64,000 bases of DNA from Candidatus Obscuribacter sp. (GCA_016718315.1 JADKDV010000001.1:1-64000); one strand, 5' to 3'; counted from the first letter of the stretch, positions 17,906-26,324 are shown. Program-made: numbers and translations. Notes: generated by a model from the letters alone, not told the origin.

Positions 17906-18484
17906 TTATAGACTTGCTCTTGTGTGCCTAAATTTCCATCTAATTTTAGCCAATTCTTGTTCAGAGGGGGTTTTGAACGCCGAGACTAAAAAAAGACAAT
18001 CAGAGTCGTCAAATTCATAGTTTAAAGTGAGATTCGTATCTCTGTAAGCCAAAAGGGTACATGGCTTGGGAAGTTTTCGACTTGTCACATTAAATGGATT
18101 ACCCAATTTTTCAATGACCGAATTCTTACTCTCCCCAAATTTAACTGAGCCCGGTAGGGTGCCCGAGTATTCGCTATAACCTGGATAGTCCTTTGAAAAA
18201 AGACAGATGGTCCTAATTAGACGTCCTCCACGTCTTCGCCGTCCTCTTTTAGCTTTTGGTTTTTCTTGCGCCTCAAAATAGATTCCATCATCTCTAAATT
18301 CCTTGAAGAGCGTTCCAAGATCTTCGAAGTTTATACACCGGCCAAGGCCAGAGAATACCTCTTGCGCATTCTTGTCAACGAGCGAGCGGCCAAGCAAGGA
18401 AGTTAAAGTGAGGAAATCGACAACCACAGTCCCATCCAAGTCTACACAAGAGTTATTATAATTCTGATTGAAGCAGCATATCAA
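17906..18484 (-). CDS. Hypothetical protein, paralogue of 18880-19230
   Basis: The similarity to its neighbour starts around VVVDFLTLTSLLGRSL, so the true start may be an internal GTG rather than the ATG at 18484. The recognisable parts are an N-terminal LLGRSLVDKNAQEVFSGLG, a basic insert (KAKRGRRRRGGR), and a C-terminal motif SGTLPGSVKFGESKNSVIEK followed by LGNP. The pattern 'G.LP.gl.wg.S..ei...LG.P' recurs in small proteins often found beside polymorphic toxins, where they are suspected immunity proteins; I do not claim a named family. Its upstream end lies 14 bases from the MITE-like element, so the promoter or N-terminus may have been altered by that insertion. Confidence 0.6.
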   Translation of the reverse strand: MICCFNQNYNNSCVDLDGTVVVDFLTLTSLLGRSLVDKNAQEVFSGLGRCINFEDLGTLFKEFRDDGIYFEAQEKPKAKRGRRRRGGRLIRTICLFSKDYPGYSEYSGTLPGSVKFGESKNSVIEKLGNPFNVTSRKLPKPCTLLAYRDTNLTLNYEFDDSDCLFLVSAFKTPSEQELAKIRWKFRHTRASL

Positions 18485-18497
18485 AGATGCTTATCAT

Positions 18498-18750
18498 TGT
18501 GTGACTTGGCGAATTATTTGTCCGACTTTTTGGCGAGCTATTTGGCAATTCTTGGCGAATTAAATGGCAATTTCGATCAGTGCTGATGGCCTAACATTTT
18601 TAAACCGGGTAGGGATCGTAGCTGCTAACGCACACAGTCTGGAAAGTGGGAATATCTCTCGAAAAGTTTTTTGTCACAGCTCATGAATGACTTGGCAATT
18701 TCAGTGCCAAATAATCCGCCAATTTTTGCCATTTAATTCGCCATGTCACA
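18498..18750. mobile_element. MITE-like element with multiple internal 17-19-bp repeats at both ends
   Basis: The left end reads TGTGTGACTTGGCGAATTA and carries three copies of a TTGGCGAATTATTTGGC-like unit (18506-18522, 18530-18548, 18552-18570). The right end, read inward on the other strand, begins TGTGACATGGCGAATTAAAT and carries matching units at 18726-18742 and 18705-18722. GGCGAATTAAATGGCAA (18554-18570) and TTGCCATTTAATTCGCC (18726-18742) are perfect inverted repeats. TGTG ends plus several transposase-binding-like repeats per end recall Tn7/Tn5053/Mu-type DDE elements. There is no gene inside, and I see no clear target duplication. Confidence 0.6.
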
Positions 18751-18879
18751 TCTAACCCCAAAGCAATTCAGGCAACAAGCGGAGCCCAAAATTAAAAACC
18801 AGGAGGGAAATCTCAGACTGATTGGAAATCCTAATTTGACAGCTGTCTCATAACGACTGGCTCAACTAGTGGGGCAAGG

Positions 18880-19230
18880 TCAGTGTTGATTACCAGGAAT
18901 CAGTTTTGTACATGAAGAACGAAAAGGCTCACCCAGGAGTTTCTGAATTTCTGTATAAGATTGCCCCCAGTTGAGACCGTGAGGTAAAACGCCTGCATAT
19001 TGGCGGTATTTGTGTACTGCTGAATATATAGATACCGAAGCAATATAGCCTGGCTGGCTAACTGTAGGCAGGAATTCTAAAAGACAAATTCCAAGCTGTT
19101 GATAAGAATGGTAAATGCGTCCGTGGTATGAATCATGTTCACAATTGTGAGCACTTAGCTTTTCAAAAACTTCAGAGTCTTTAAGTGGGCTTCCCAACAG
19201 ACCAACCAGCTCATCATATGTTATCAACAC
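18880..19230 (-). CDS. Hypothetical protein, paralogue of 17906-18484, short at its C-terminus
   Basis: This 116-residue protein (YDELVGLLGSPLKDSEVFEK, LGICLLEFLPTVSQPGYI, YAGVLPHGLNWGQSYTEIQK then LLGEP) follows the neighbour's layout: N-terminal LLG…L, central hydrophobic strand, then 'Y-GVLP-GL-WG-S--EI--LLGEP'. It stops about 40 residues before the neighbour does; the next frame continues with a plausible APLVEPVVMRQLSN tail, so a frameshift may have truncated it. Both genes are on the minus strand and are now separated by the MITE-like element, consistent with an ancestral tandem duplication. Function unknown; immunity-like by analogy only. Confidence 0.6.
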   Translation of the reverse strand: MLITYDELVGLLGSPLKDSEVFEKLSAHNCEHDSYHGRIYHSYQQLGICLLEFLPTVSQPGYIASVSIYSAVHKYRQYAGVLPHGLNWGQSYTEIQKLLGEPFRSSCTKLIPGNQH

Positions 19231-19429
19231 GGTACCTCAAAAGAGATGGATTAGAAACGCTGGAGGTCTGAATGCTCAGTACACTCCAGCGATCATGCTC
19301 AAGTGCTAAACCTTACTCACAGCCTGGTGATATTGCAGGCGGTGATGGACGATATCGCCTGACTAACCCTTCTATCTGCTTCAAAAGTCATTAGCCTTGC
19401 TGATTGATCACTACCAAGCCGATGCCAAT

Positions 19430-19882
19430 TTAAGTGAGTTTTACAACGTAGCGTACAAATTGATCGGCCTGCACATATCGATCATAAAGTTTGCGCGCAC
19501 CGGCATTATCATTTGCCGTCATCCAGTAAAGCCTGTCCCATTGAGCACTACGCCCACGCGCCATCAAATGATCAATGAGAGCGCCGCCCAAACCTTTTCC
19601 CCGCGCAGAGGGCTTCACAAACAAATCTTCCAGGTAGCAAACTGAGTTTTTGCCCCAGGTATAAGGGTGAATGATATAAATGGCAAAACCCGCCGCTTCA
19701 CCATTTTCGTCTTCGGCGACAATTGCTTTGACGGTACCATTAGCGTCGAGCAGCCGCGACCAAAGGGTTTCTGTGATGTCAGCAGCAACTGTCGCCTCGT
19801 AAAAAGTACAATAGCCATTCCACATCGCCCGCCATTGATCTTCATCGGTGGCTTTGAGGTCGCGCACTATTAAATCAGTCAC
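19430..19882 (-). CDS. GNAT-family N-acetyltransferase
   Basis: A 150-residue single-domain GNAT enzyme, which transfers an acetyl group from acetyl-CoA to an amine. The beta-strand/acetyl-CoA signature is VCYLEDLFVKPSARGKGLGG followed by ALIDHLMARGR: V-x-x-x-x-R-G-x-G-x-G is intact. Later YWMTANDNAGARKLYDRYVQ gives the conserved Asn and Tyr of motif B. Preceding strands (VKAIVAEDENGEAAGFAIYI) fit beta2-beta4. Length is typical. The substrate cannot be read from the sequence; the family member closest by eye is the YhdJ/Gcn5-related small-molecule group. It is the last gene before a 90-base gap to the oxidoreductase, both on the minus strand. Confidence 0.9.
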   Translation of the reverse strand: MTDLIVRDLKATDEDQWRAMWNGYCTFYEATVAADITETLWSRLLDANGTVKAIVAEDENGEAAGFAIYIIHPYTWGKNSVCYLEDLFVKPSARGKGLGGALIDHLMARGRSAQWDRLYWMTANDNAGARKLYDRYVQADQFVRYVVKLT

Positions 19883-19968
19883 TATCTACTCCTTGCTTTG
19901 CATCTAAGCAAACTATGTTATCGCGCACCTGTAAAGTACGAGCATCAGCGCCTACATACACTCTGACT

Positions 19969-20964
19969 TTAGTGAGCGGGCGATAGCTCTGCTGCTTGAG
20001 CTACTGGTTTGAGCTTGGTTATGTCGAAATGCAAATAAGATGCCAGTGGCAGTCGTTGAAGATGTTTGTGTAATTCGATATCATCGGCAGCGCGAATTTT
20101 CATGAAAGCCCTCCACTCAGGGTCATCATTAGCGCTCATTTCAAAGTCCATGAGCACACCTTCGCGCTTGAGTTGGGCAATGGTCTGTTGTTCTGCTGCC
20201 ACTAAAGACATAAATTTGTCATCTATTGGGGCAATGCGCTTGACCACGACGCGATAACGGTTTTTTGCATCTGGGCCCCAATTGGGGAAGTCTGCCATGA
20301 GAGGCAGGTTTAATGGTTTTTCCTCAAAGAAAGTACTAATCCTGTCTCCAAGCTTGCTGAGATATTGCTCGCGCTCGGTCTGCGACAAGCGAGCCGGAGA
20401 CCATGCCACAAAGGGCTCTAGTGGAAGAAATCCGTTAAACCAGAAAATGCCATGCTGGACCGGCTCCATCAGTCTCTCAAGGGCAGGGTTTAAACCCCAA
20501 CCATCGTATACATTAGTGCCACCGCCTGTGGTTGTAATGAGCATCGCTCTCTTTTGGCTTTGACCCAAGCCTGATTCGTAAAATTTTCCGCCACCGTAAA
20601 TTCTTCCAGAGGCCAGTACACGATCACACCAGCCTTTTAGTATTGCTGGCATACCAAACCACCAGAGCGGAAATGTAAATATCAATGCATCACACTGCTC
20701 AAGTTTTTCCATTTCTGCTTCCAGGTCAGGAGCAAAGCCATTCTCCTCAGTTGCGTACATTTCTTCCGCTTGCTGCTTCAAATAGCCTGAATCTTTAACA
20801 GTAGTGAAATTACTGCGGTCTGACACCGGGTTGAACTTCATTACGTACAAATCTGAAACTGTAACATCATGACCCTGTTTGATCAGCTCTTCTTTGGCTC
20901 GGTCTGCTAGCGCTGAGCAAAAGCTTTTGGGTTCATGATGAGCATGTACGATTAAGACCTTCAT
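19969..20964 (-). CDS. NAD(P)H-quinone oxidoreductase (flavodoxin-like) fused to a dimeric alpha/beta-barrel domain
   Basis: Residues 1-200 are a flavodoxin-like NAD(P)H dehydrogenase (quinone): KVLIVHAHHEPKSFCSALAD at the phosphate-binding loop, the central CDALIFTFPLWWFGMPAILK that contacts the flavin, and AMLITTTGGG. These enzymes reduce quinones by two electrons. The protein is about 100 residues longer than the family norm: after residue 225 a second domain (RYRVVVKRIAPIDDKFMSLV, then LKREGVLMDFEMSANDDPEW, AADDIELHKHLQRLP) looks like a ferredoxin-like dimeric barrel of the muconolactone-isomerase/YCII kind. Such fusions are uncommon. The ATG at 20964 starts exactly at the conserved first strand. 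Confidence 0.85.
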   Translation of the reverse strand: MKVLIVHAHHEPKSFCSALADRAKEELIKQGHDVTVSDLYVMKFNPVSDRSNFTTVKDSGYLKQQAEEMYATEENGFAPDLEAEMEKLEQCDALIFTFPLWWFGMPAILKGWCDRVLASGRIYGGGKFYESGLGQSQKRAMLITTTGGGTNVYDGWGLNPALERLMEPVQHGIFWFNGFLPLEPFVAWSPARLSQTEREQYLSKLGDRISTFFEEKPLNLPLMADFPNWGPDAKNRYRVVVKRIAPIDDKFMSLVAAEQQTIAQLKREGVLMDFEMSANDDPEWRAFMKIRAADDIELHKHLQRLPLASYLHFDITKLKPVAQAAELSPAH

Positions 20965-21101
20965 TTATGTACTCCATGTTTTGACGCAAAGTTTACCCGT
21001 TGCCTTTGATAAAGACTAGACCGGTCATCTTAGCGCGTCAAGCCAGCCCTCATATCCAAGGCGGTTAATTAAAAGATGGGCAACGCACAGCTAAGCGAGA
21101 A

Positions 21102-21131
21102 GTCGATGCTGCCTGGTGGTGCAGCATCGAC
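21102..21131. repeat. 11-bp hairpin in the 290-base gap between oxidoreductase and ArsR-like gene
   Basis: GTCGATGCTGC (21102-21112) pairs with GCAGCATCGAC (21121-21131) around an 8-base loop. There is no adjacent T tract, so it is a weak terminator candidate at best. Nothing else was seen in 20965-21255. Confidence 0.6.
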
Positions 21132-21255
21132 AACGCTACTCTTGGGTGTGAGGTGGTTGAGGCATGTGGTCGCTAATCTCAACGCAGACATAATCTTGCT
21201 TCTAGACGCGATATGTCAGGCACTTAGTGACGCACGTGCCGCTACACAAATTAGA

Positions 21256-21972
21256 CTAACCACCCATGGGGTTGTAGTTTAATGGTTGGCCTGTTTCAAG
21301 CAGAGTCTTAAGTCCCGAAATAATACCGGGCCAGCCTCCGCCAGTGTTCTTGAAAGTCTGTGTTTCAGCTTCAAACTGATCATGAATCAAGGTTAGCCGG
21401 CAACAATCCCCTTGCTGCAAAATTTCGTATGTCACTCGACTTGGCTTGTCGTCCTGCATACCTGGCATCCACTCACCCTTAAAGGTCATCACCAACTTCT
21501 CTGGCTTAATAGCCTCTAAAATCTCGCCACTAACAAAACTGTTACCGTCTGGCCCGATGTAAGAATACTGAGCCCCTTTCCGGATTTCCCCATCAAAGGT
21601 GGCACCATAATAGTAGGCAGGTGTAATCTTTCCGTCTGTCAGGGCCGACCAAAGCTTCTCAGGAGTAGTTTTGATCACAGTAACGAATACGTGTTGTGGT
21701 TTTGTTTTTACCACTTGATTCTCCATTTCTTTTCCGTTGTCCTTCGGCATCTCCAAATCGTTCTTTAGATCAGCCAGTGCAGCCGACCAGGGTGCAGCAA
21801 AGCGAGATATCCAGCGGTCGGATATCTCTTGCAATGGAACGGCATTTAAGTAGTGATATTTGAAGCGCCCGCTTTTGCGCGTCGTGACAAGGGAAGCCGA
21901 CTCTAAAATCTTGAGATGCTTCATGACACCAAAACGTGTCATCTGATCAAAATTTGCCTCTAGCTCCACCAA
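21256..21972 (-). CDS. ArsR-type regulator fused to SRPBCC (AHSA1-like) domain, N-terminus missing
   Basis: The C-terminal 140 residues form an SRPBCC/AHSA1-type ligand-binding fold (VFVTVIKTTPEKLWSALTDG, YYYGATFDGEIRKGAQYSYI, then GGGWPGIISGLKTLLETGQP). The N-terminal part is only the second half of an ArsR winged helix: LVELEANFDQMTRFGVMKHL then KILESASLVTTRKSGRFKYH. The usual first 25 or so residues (the F..LADPTRR.IL..L segment) are absent: the in-frame sequence upstream runs straight into the stop codon of the AbiEii gene. So the gene was cut at its 5' end, probably when the AbiE cassette arrived. The ATG/GTG near 21972 may not be functional. Intact relatives repress their own operon and sense small ligands. 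Confidence 0.75.
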   Translation of the reverse strand: MVELEANFDQMTRFGVMKHLKILESASLVTTRKSGRFKYHYLNAVPLQEISDRWISRFAAPWSAALADLKNDLEMPKDNGKEMENQVVKTKPQHVFVTVIKTTPEKLWSALTDGKITPAYYYGATFDGEIRKGAQYSYIGPDGNSFVSGEILEAIKPEKLVMTFKGEWMPGMQDDKPSRVTYEILQQGDCCRLTLIHDQFEAETQTFKNTGGGWPGIISGLKTLLETGQPLNYNPMGG

Positions 21973-21994
21973 GGTTTGGCCATCGCACTCTGGA

Positions 21995-23019
21995 CTAAAT
22001 TACTCTTCCCCGCTTGCGAATAACTTCGTTTAGCACAGATTCCACCTTACCTAAATGGCTTAAAATCACTTCAAAGGTTGGCGGGTCACTATAAAACATC
22101 CCAGCGGCTCTCATTTCAGCAAAATCATTTTCCAGAATTTGCCTCAACGCCTCCTCTGGAACAAGCCTTAGACCACCGACCAAACAGTCTTCATAACTAG
22201 CCCAGCTGGAATTGTAAAACGCTTTCTTTTGCCTCACCACGCTTTCTAAAAGCTCATACATTTTTACTGTGAAGTAGCGCTGCAAATCCCCTGACATTTT
22301 AAATAAGTCATACCAGTGACGGGATATTCTTTCAGCGTTACCCTTAACGGACTTGCGCCTGCACTCCACATGAATGAGAGTAGCCTTCTCCCAATATGTG
22401 CGCTCCATCGCTAGTACTTTTAACTCCGGCTCAGGATACGTGACGGCCTGGGATATTGGCACCAAATACGGCGTCACAACATGTTTTTCATTTGGCTCAG
22501 TGATATTGCGTCCGCCAAACTCAAGCAAAACGCTAGTAGGCACATACTCAGTGCCTTTGCTATTTAGTACAGATTCATAATGCACATATAGCTTCTCTCC
22601 GTCTGCAGTAAGCTCAACGCTCCCGTATCCAGCTCCAAATTGTTCACGCAGAGAGTTCAGAAAATATGGCATCAGCTTGTTTTTGGTATGGTTAAGAACG
22701 CTCGCCTTAAGACCTACGCTCAATTTATTTAACTGGCTAGGAGTCTCATTTCCAGTTAAGGCAGGCGCTGACTCTCGATAGTCAATCGTGACATCAATGT
22801 CCTCAGAGAAACGATCAATCACGTTATATACCTTTGATAAGGATTGCCGCCCTTGAAGGACATCTCCAGTTTTCCAGGCATCGAGAATAACCGTGACAAA
22901 GCCCAGCAAACCCAAACATCCTTTTCTAAGACAAGCGGCGTCATGCCTAACTGAGAAGCACCTAGCTCCAATAGATCCCGTTGATCACCTGGCGAGAGAT
23001 CAAAATAGGAATCAGGCAT
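21995..23019 (-). CDS. AbiEii-type nucleotidyltransferase toxin (frameshifted)
   Basis: Two overlapping frames (22819-23019 and 21995-22915) give one protein of about 340 residues. The start ATG at 23019 overlaps the antitoxin stop. The nucleotidyltransferase signature spans the frameshift: KLEMSFKGG on one side and QSLSKVYNVIDRFSEDIDVT on the other. With one G restored in the GGCGG run near 22848 it reads FKGGQSLSKVY…RFSEDID, the Gly-Gly-Ser and Asp-x-Asp metal site of the DUF1814/AbiEii family. A later conserved block is KVLAMERTYWEKATLIHVEC and the R/HWYDL helix. AbiEii enzymes modify tRNA to stop growth after phage infection. It pairs with the gene upstream. Confidence 0.85.
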
Positions 23020-23611
23020 GAGCTTCCCCGTTTTCGTAACGCCGCAAGGCCTGAATCATCCAACCTGGCATCTGGGGAACAGTAGCCCTAAATCTGGCAT
23101 ATTCTTCTGAATTCAATTTTGAGCTTATGGCCTCAAAAACTTTATTGTCTACTCTATCCTTGCCCAAGTACCATAAGGCAGAAAGAGCCATGCCTACTTT
23201 AGTACCAGCATGTACCATCTTGCGAGGACTCACCTGCTGTAGGCGTACTTCAATTGCTCCCGACTTAAAGCTTTTGGAGCGAGCCGTAGTATAAAAAACG
23301 GGCTTGACTGGAACTTGAGTTGATAGACCTAGTTGCAGAAGGGCTTCAGCACCGTGTATTGCTACTGGCTCGCCCTGGGCCTTTAGTACAGCCAATTTTG
23401 TAATCTCTGGCGGGATCACTCCAAAGCGGGATTGCTTAGGTCGCGCATAAACACCTCTAGATGCTCTTATAATCACCCCGGCTTCAGCGAGCCTACCGAG
23501 AGTTTTGTCAACATTAGAGCGCTCCGCCATGCCGAGAAACAGAGCTGCGGTAAACGGCTGCCCAATCGGCAGCTCTTCGACTTTGCTACGTATCGCTTCG
23601 GCTATGCTCAT
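23012..23611 (-). CDS. AbiEi-like antitoxin (DUF6088-type winged-helix protein)
   Basis: The frame is open from 23656, but an ATG at 23611 with a GGAAGCGAAG ribosome site 8-10 bases before it gives the family-like N-terminus MSIAEAIRSKVEELPIGQPF. The winged helix follows (LGMAERSNVDKTLGRLAEAG, VIIRASRGVYARPK), which in AbiEi proteins binds the operator. Then comes PVAIHGAEALLQLGLSTQVP and a C-terminal domain with MALSALWYLGKDRVD and a helical tail (FRATVPQMPGWMIQALRRYE). The stop overlaps the toxin start by 8 bases, the usual AbiEi-AbiEii arrangement, and autoregulation of the pair is expected from the family. Confidence 0.85.
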   Translation of the reverse strand: MSIAEAIRSKVEELPIGQPFTAALFLGMAERSNVDKTLGRLAEAGVIIRASRGVYARPKQSRFGVIPPEITKLAVLKAQGEPVAIHGAEALLQLGLSTQVPVKPVFYTTARSKSFKSGAIEVRLQQVSPRKMVHAGTKVGMALSALWYLGKDRVDNKVFEAISSKLNSEEYARFRATVPQMPGWMIQALRRYENGEAHA

Positions 23612-23741
23612 AATCTTCGCTTCCCGTGTCTGAATATTGTAGCAAATTTCGGACAATTTGGCAAAGGTACGAAAGTTGCGTACAACGGTACGGATTTAGC
23701 GTCACTTTGTTCGAGGCTCCCAGGTATAACCTTTAAGCGCA

Positions 23742-24314
23742 TCACTCCCTAAAAACCACTTTGTCCCCATCAAAGCTAGCGATTGCTGCCAGTGACTCTA
23801 CTGGTACACCGAGGTTTGAGACTTCATTGCGCCCGCCTTCAAAGGCTTTTTCTATTACAGCACCAATACCTACCAGTGTTGCTCCGCTTGCTTGTACTAG
23901 CTTGACCAGCGCTTTGATGGTGCGAGCGCTGGCTAAAAAGTCATCGAGGATGAGCACACGGTCAGTAGCAAACAAATACTCTGGCGAGACAATCAGCTCA
24001 ACCATATTGCCTTTTGTGTGAGACATTGCTGACTCTTTAAAAGGGTTTTGAGCCATTGTGACTGGTTGGTGCTTGCGTGCAAAAACCAGTGGCACACCCA
24101 GTACAAGCGCGGCTGATAGTGCTGGTGCTATGCCTGATGATTCGGCTGTCAAAATTCTAGTTGGATTTTGGTCCTTAAATCGGCGGGCAAATTCTTCGCC
24201 CACTTCTTTCATCAGCTGGGGATCTATCTGGTGATTCATAAACGAATCAACTTTTAAAATGCCGTTGCCCAGATATTTGCCTTCACTTAGGATCTTGTCT
24301 TTCAGCCTTTTCAT
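23742..24314 (-). CDS. xpt: Xanthine phosphoribosyltransferase
   Basis: Converts xanthine and PRPP to XMP in purine salvage. At 190 residues the length is normal for Xpt. The start matches the family (LKDKILSEGKYLGNGILKVD, then SFMNHQIDPQLMKEVGEEFA). PLVFARKHQPVTM is the substrate-side loop, and VLILDDFLASARTIKALVKL carries the PRPP-binding Asp-Asp loop, with the extra Phe-Leu-Ala insertion typical of Xpt. The C-terminus EKAFEGGRNEVSNLGVPVES followed by IASFDGDKV also fits. The ATG lies 32 bases inside the end of the rhomboid gene upstream, so the two are translationally coupled. Confidence 0.95.
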   Translation of the reverse strand: MKRLKDKILSEGKYLGNGILKVDSFMNHQIDPQLMKEVGEEFARRFKDQNPTRILTAESSGIAPALSAALVLGVPLVFARKHQPVTMAQNPFKESAMSHTKGNMVELIVSPEYLFATDRVLILDDFLASARTIKALVKLVQASGATLVGIGAVIEKAFEGGRNEVSNLGVPVESLAAIASFDGDKVVFRE

Positions 24315-25737
24315 CTTTGTCTGTCTCTTTCTTAGTCTTATCTAAAATGTCCATACCAAATTTGTCTTTATAAAATTGCAGCTCAAAAGGATCTGCTTCG
24401 TATTCGTTCTTTTCATAGTTGGCAAATTCACTGGCGGCTTTGGCATTGTCCCCAGCTAGTTTATCCAGTATTGCCAGATGCAATTCGGCAGCGTCTGCCG
24501 AGTCTTTATTTTTTTTGCAAAGCTCAAAATCAGCACGCGCTTTTGCATAGTCACCTTTAAATAGATAGACCGTGCCTCTGCTGTCATATGCGCTCATCAA
24601 ATGGCGATCGAGTTTAATCGCCTGGTCGCAGTCTTGCAGGCAAAGATCAAAGACACCTGGTTGACTGTACAAGGGCAGTCTTACCCAGGCGCGGTTGTTA
24701 TAGAGTATGGCTTTGCGCGGGTCTGCTTTGATAGCGATATCGAGATCGGCTACAGCTTTGTCTGACTCGCCTAACTCATGGTAGAGCTGTGAGCGTCTGG
24801 ATAGGGCACCACGATCTTTTGGGTCGACCTTGAGCAATTGGTTAAAGTCCTCAAGCGCGGGCTTGGTCATGTCTAGCTCCAGATAAGCCTCACCTCTGGC
24901 AAGCCGGGCGCTTTTATCATCTGGTTTTATTTTGAGAGCGTCATTGAGTTTTGCCAGCCCATGCAAATATTTTTTTTCTTTGACGAGCTTGATACCATCG
25001 GTGGTGAGTAGATAACAATCGACTACAGGGTTATTGTCCATGCGTCTGCGGTCTATCTCTATAAGTACCGGACAGAGCGCTATTAAAGCCACAATAGAGG
25101 CAAATCTGATGCGGAAGCTCGCAGCAGGCGAATGGGTTTTGACAGTGAGCATAGCCGCTGCTAGTACGCCAGTAAAAAATCCTCCCAGGTGCGCGCCATT
25201 GTCGACAAACTCACTAGTAAAGCCCAGCAGTAAGCTGTAGCTGAGAAAAACCAGTAGCAAAATAAGCTCAGGTTTGCGCAGTCTGTGAGAATTTTCGCGC
25301 TCGCGCTTAAACCAGGAGACAAAGATAAAAGCCCCGAGCACTCCACAAATGGATGCCGATGCTCCCACCGATGTTTGCAGCGGATTTACTAGAATGCTCG
25401 TCAGCCCGCCTACGACACCAGTCAAGATATAGATAAAGACAAAGACCTTTTTGCCAAGAGCTGCCTCTGCCATGGGTCCAAATTCCATCAGAGCGTAGCT
25501 ATTGAGGGCCAGGTGGATGATACCGGCATGCAGAAAGCCAAATGTAAGCAGGCGCCAGTACTGATTTTGTAGCAAAGTAATGGGAGCAAAATTGGCGCCC
25601 ATCTTGTGGAGCAGTTCAACAGGCGCCACCAGTAGAGCCTGCATGGAGATTGGCTCGCCACTGAGAAAGAGCTGGCAAACATATACAGAGATGCAAAGGG
25701 CGGCAATTAGCGCCGAAAGACTCTTGCTCTTTTGCAT
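24283..25737 (-). CDS. Rhomboid-family intramembrane serine protease with C-terminal TPR domain
   Basis: The N-terminal 240 residues contain about six membrane helices. Rhomboid marks: NQYWRLLTFGFLHAGIIHLA with NSYALMEFG (L1 loop and the His-Asn motif), the catalytic Ser in SVGASASICGVLGAF, and the catalytic His in NGAHLGGFFTGVL. The usual Gly after the Ser is Ala here, which occurs in some family members. Residues 255-450 are TPR repeats (GLAKLNDALKIKPDD, ARLARGEAYLELDMTKPALE, LYNNRAWVRLP), with a Lys/Asp/Glu-rich C-terminus. Rhomboids cleave transmembrane substrates within the membrane; the TPR part probably faces the cytosol and recruits partners. The gene runs into xpt with a 32-base overlap. 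Confidence 0.92.
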   Translation of the reverse strand: MQKSKSLSALIAALCISVYVCQLFLSGEPISMQALLVAPVELLHKMGANFAPITLLQNQYWRLLTFGFLHAGIIHLALNSYALMEFGPMAEAALGKKVFVFIYILTGVVGGLTSILVNPLQTSVGASASICGVLGAFIFVSWFKRERENSHRLRKPELILLLVFLSYSLLLGFTSEFVDNGAHLGGFFTGVLAAAMLTVKTHSPAASFRIRFASIVALIALCPVLIEIDRRRMDNNPVVDCYLLTTDGIKLVKEKKYLHGLAKLNDALKIKPDDKSARLARGEAYLELDMTKPALEDFNQLLKVDPKDRGALSRRSQLYHELGESDKAVADLDIAIKADPRKAILYNNRAWVRLPLYSQPGVFDLCLQDCDQAIKLDRHLMSAYDSRGTVYLFKGDYAKARADFELCKKNKDSADAAELHLAILDKLAGDNAKAASEFANYEKNEYEADPFELQFYKDKFGMDILDKTKKETDKDEKAERQDPK

Positions 25738-25892
25738 CTCTCTATTGGGATCCTACTTTTACCATTTGCTTAGAATGATACTAGCGCCTGCCCATCTCTT
25801 CTATACGTGAAACAGACACTGAGGTCGATAGATCCTGTAAAATCAGTTTTTATTGCCAGTCAGATGGTGCATTCCACATTTAGGGGGAGTAT

Positions 25893-26324
25893 ATGAATAT
25901 CCTGGTCTCTCTTGATGGCTCCGAAAGCTCTCAAAGAGCTATTGATTTCATTTCACAGCGTCCCTGGCTAGATGATGATCATTTTTTGATTATCAGTGTA
26001 GTCGAGGCTGATAAGGCGGATGTCAGCATGGCATCGGCATTGACCAAAACCACCGAGGCTTATTTTGGCGATTGCGAGAAAGTGCTGTCGGCTGGTCGCG
26101 AAAAAGTTAAAGAGAAACTCCCCAAAAACAAGGTTGAGACTAGAATTTTGACCGGACCTGTCAAAGACACAATTCTCGAATGCGCCAAAGAATTTGGAGC
26201 AGACTTAATTGTGATGGGCTCGCAGGGACGCAAAGGACTCAACCGCTTTATCCTGGGCAGTGTCGCTGAGGGTGTACTCAGGGGCGCACCCTGCTCTGTG
26301 CAAATCGTGCGTCGCAAAGCCTGA
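25893..26324 (+). CDS. Universal stress protein (UspA family), first of two
   Basis: A 143-residue single-domain UspA-type protein. NILVSLDGSESSQRAIDFI is the first strand with the Asp that contacts the nucleotide; the ATP-binding loop is DLIVMGSQGRKGLNRFILGS followed by VAEGVLRGAPCSV. This is the G-2x-G-9x-G(S/T) pattern, so ATP binding is expected. A strong ribosome site (AGGGGGAG) lies 6 bases before the ATG. It is followed 128 bases later by a paralogue in the same direction, and the two share the SxGRKG(L/F)NR core. Such proteins accumulate in stress; the trigger here cannot be read. Confidence 0.95.
   Translation: MNILVSLDGSESSQRAIDFISQRPWLDDDHFLIISVVEADKADVSMASALTKTTEAYFGDCEKVLSAGREKVKEKLPKNKVETRILTGPVKDTILECAKEFGADLIVMGSQGRKGLNRFILGSVAEGVLRGAPCSVQIVRRKA

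Noticed and set aside
18498..18750. MITE-like element considered as a CRISPR-associated transposon (CAST) remnant
   Set aside because: Only end-like repeats are visible; there are no tns or cas genes and no crRNA-like array, so the CAST reading is not supported beyond similarity of end architecture.
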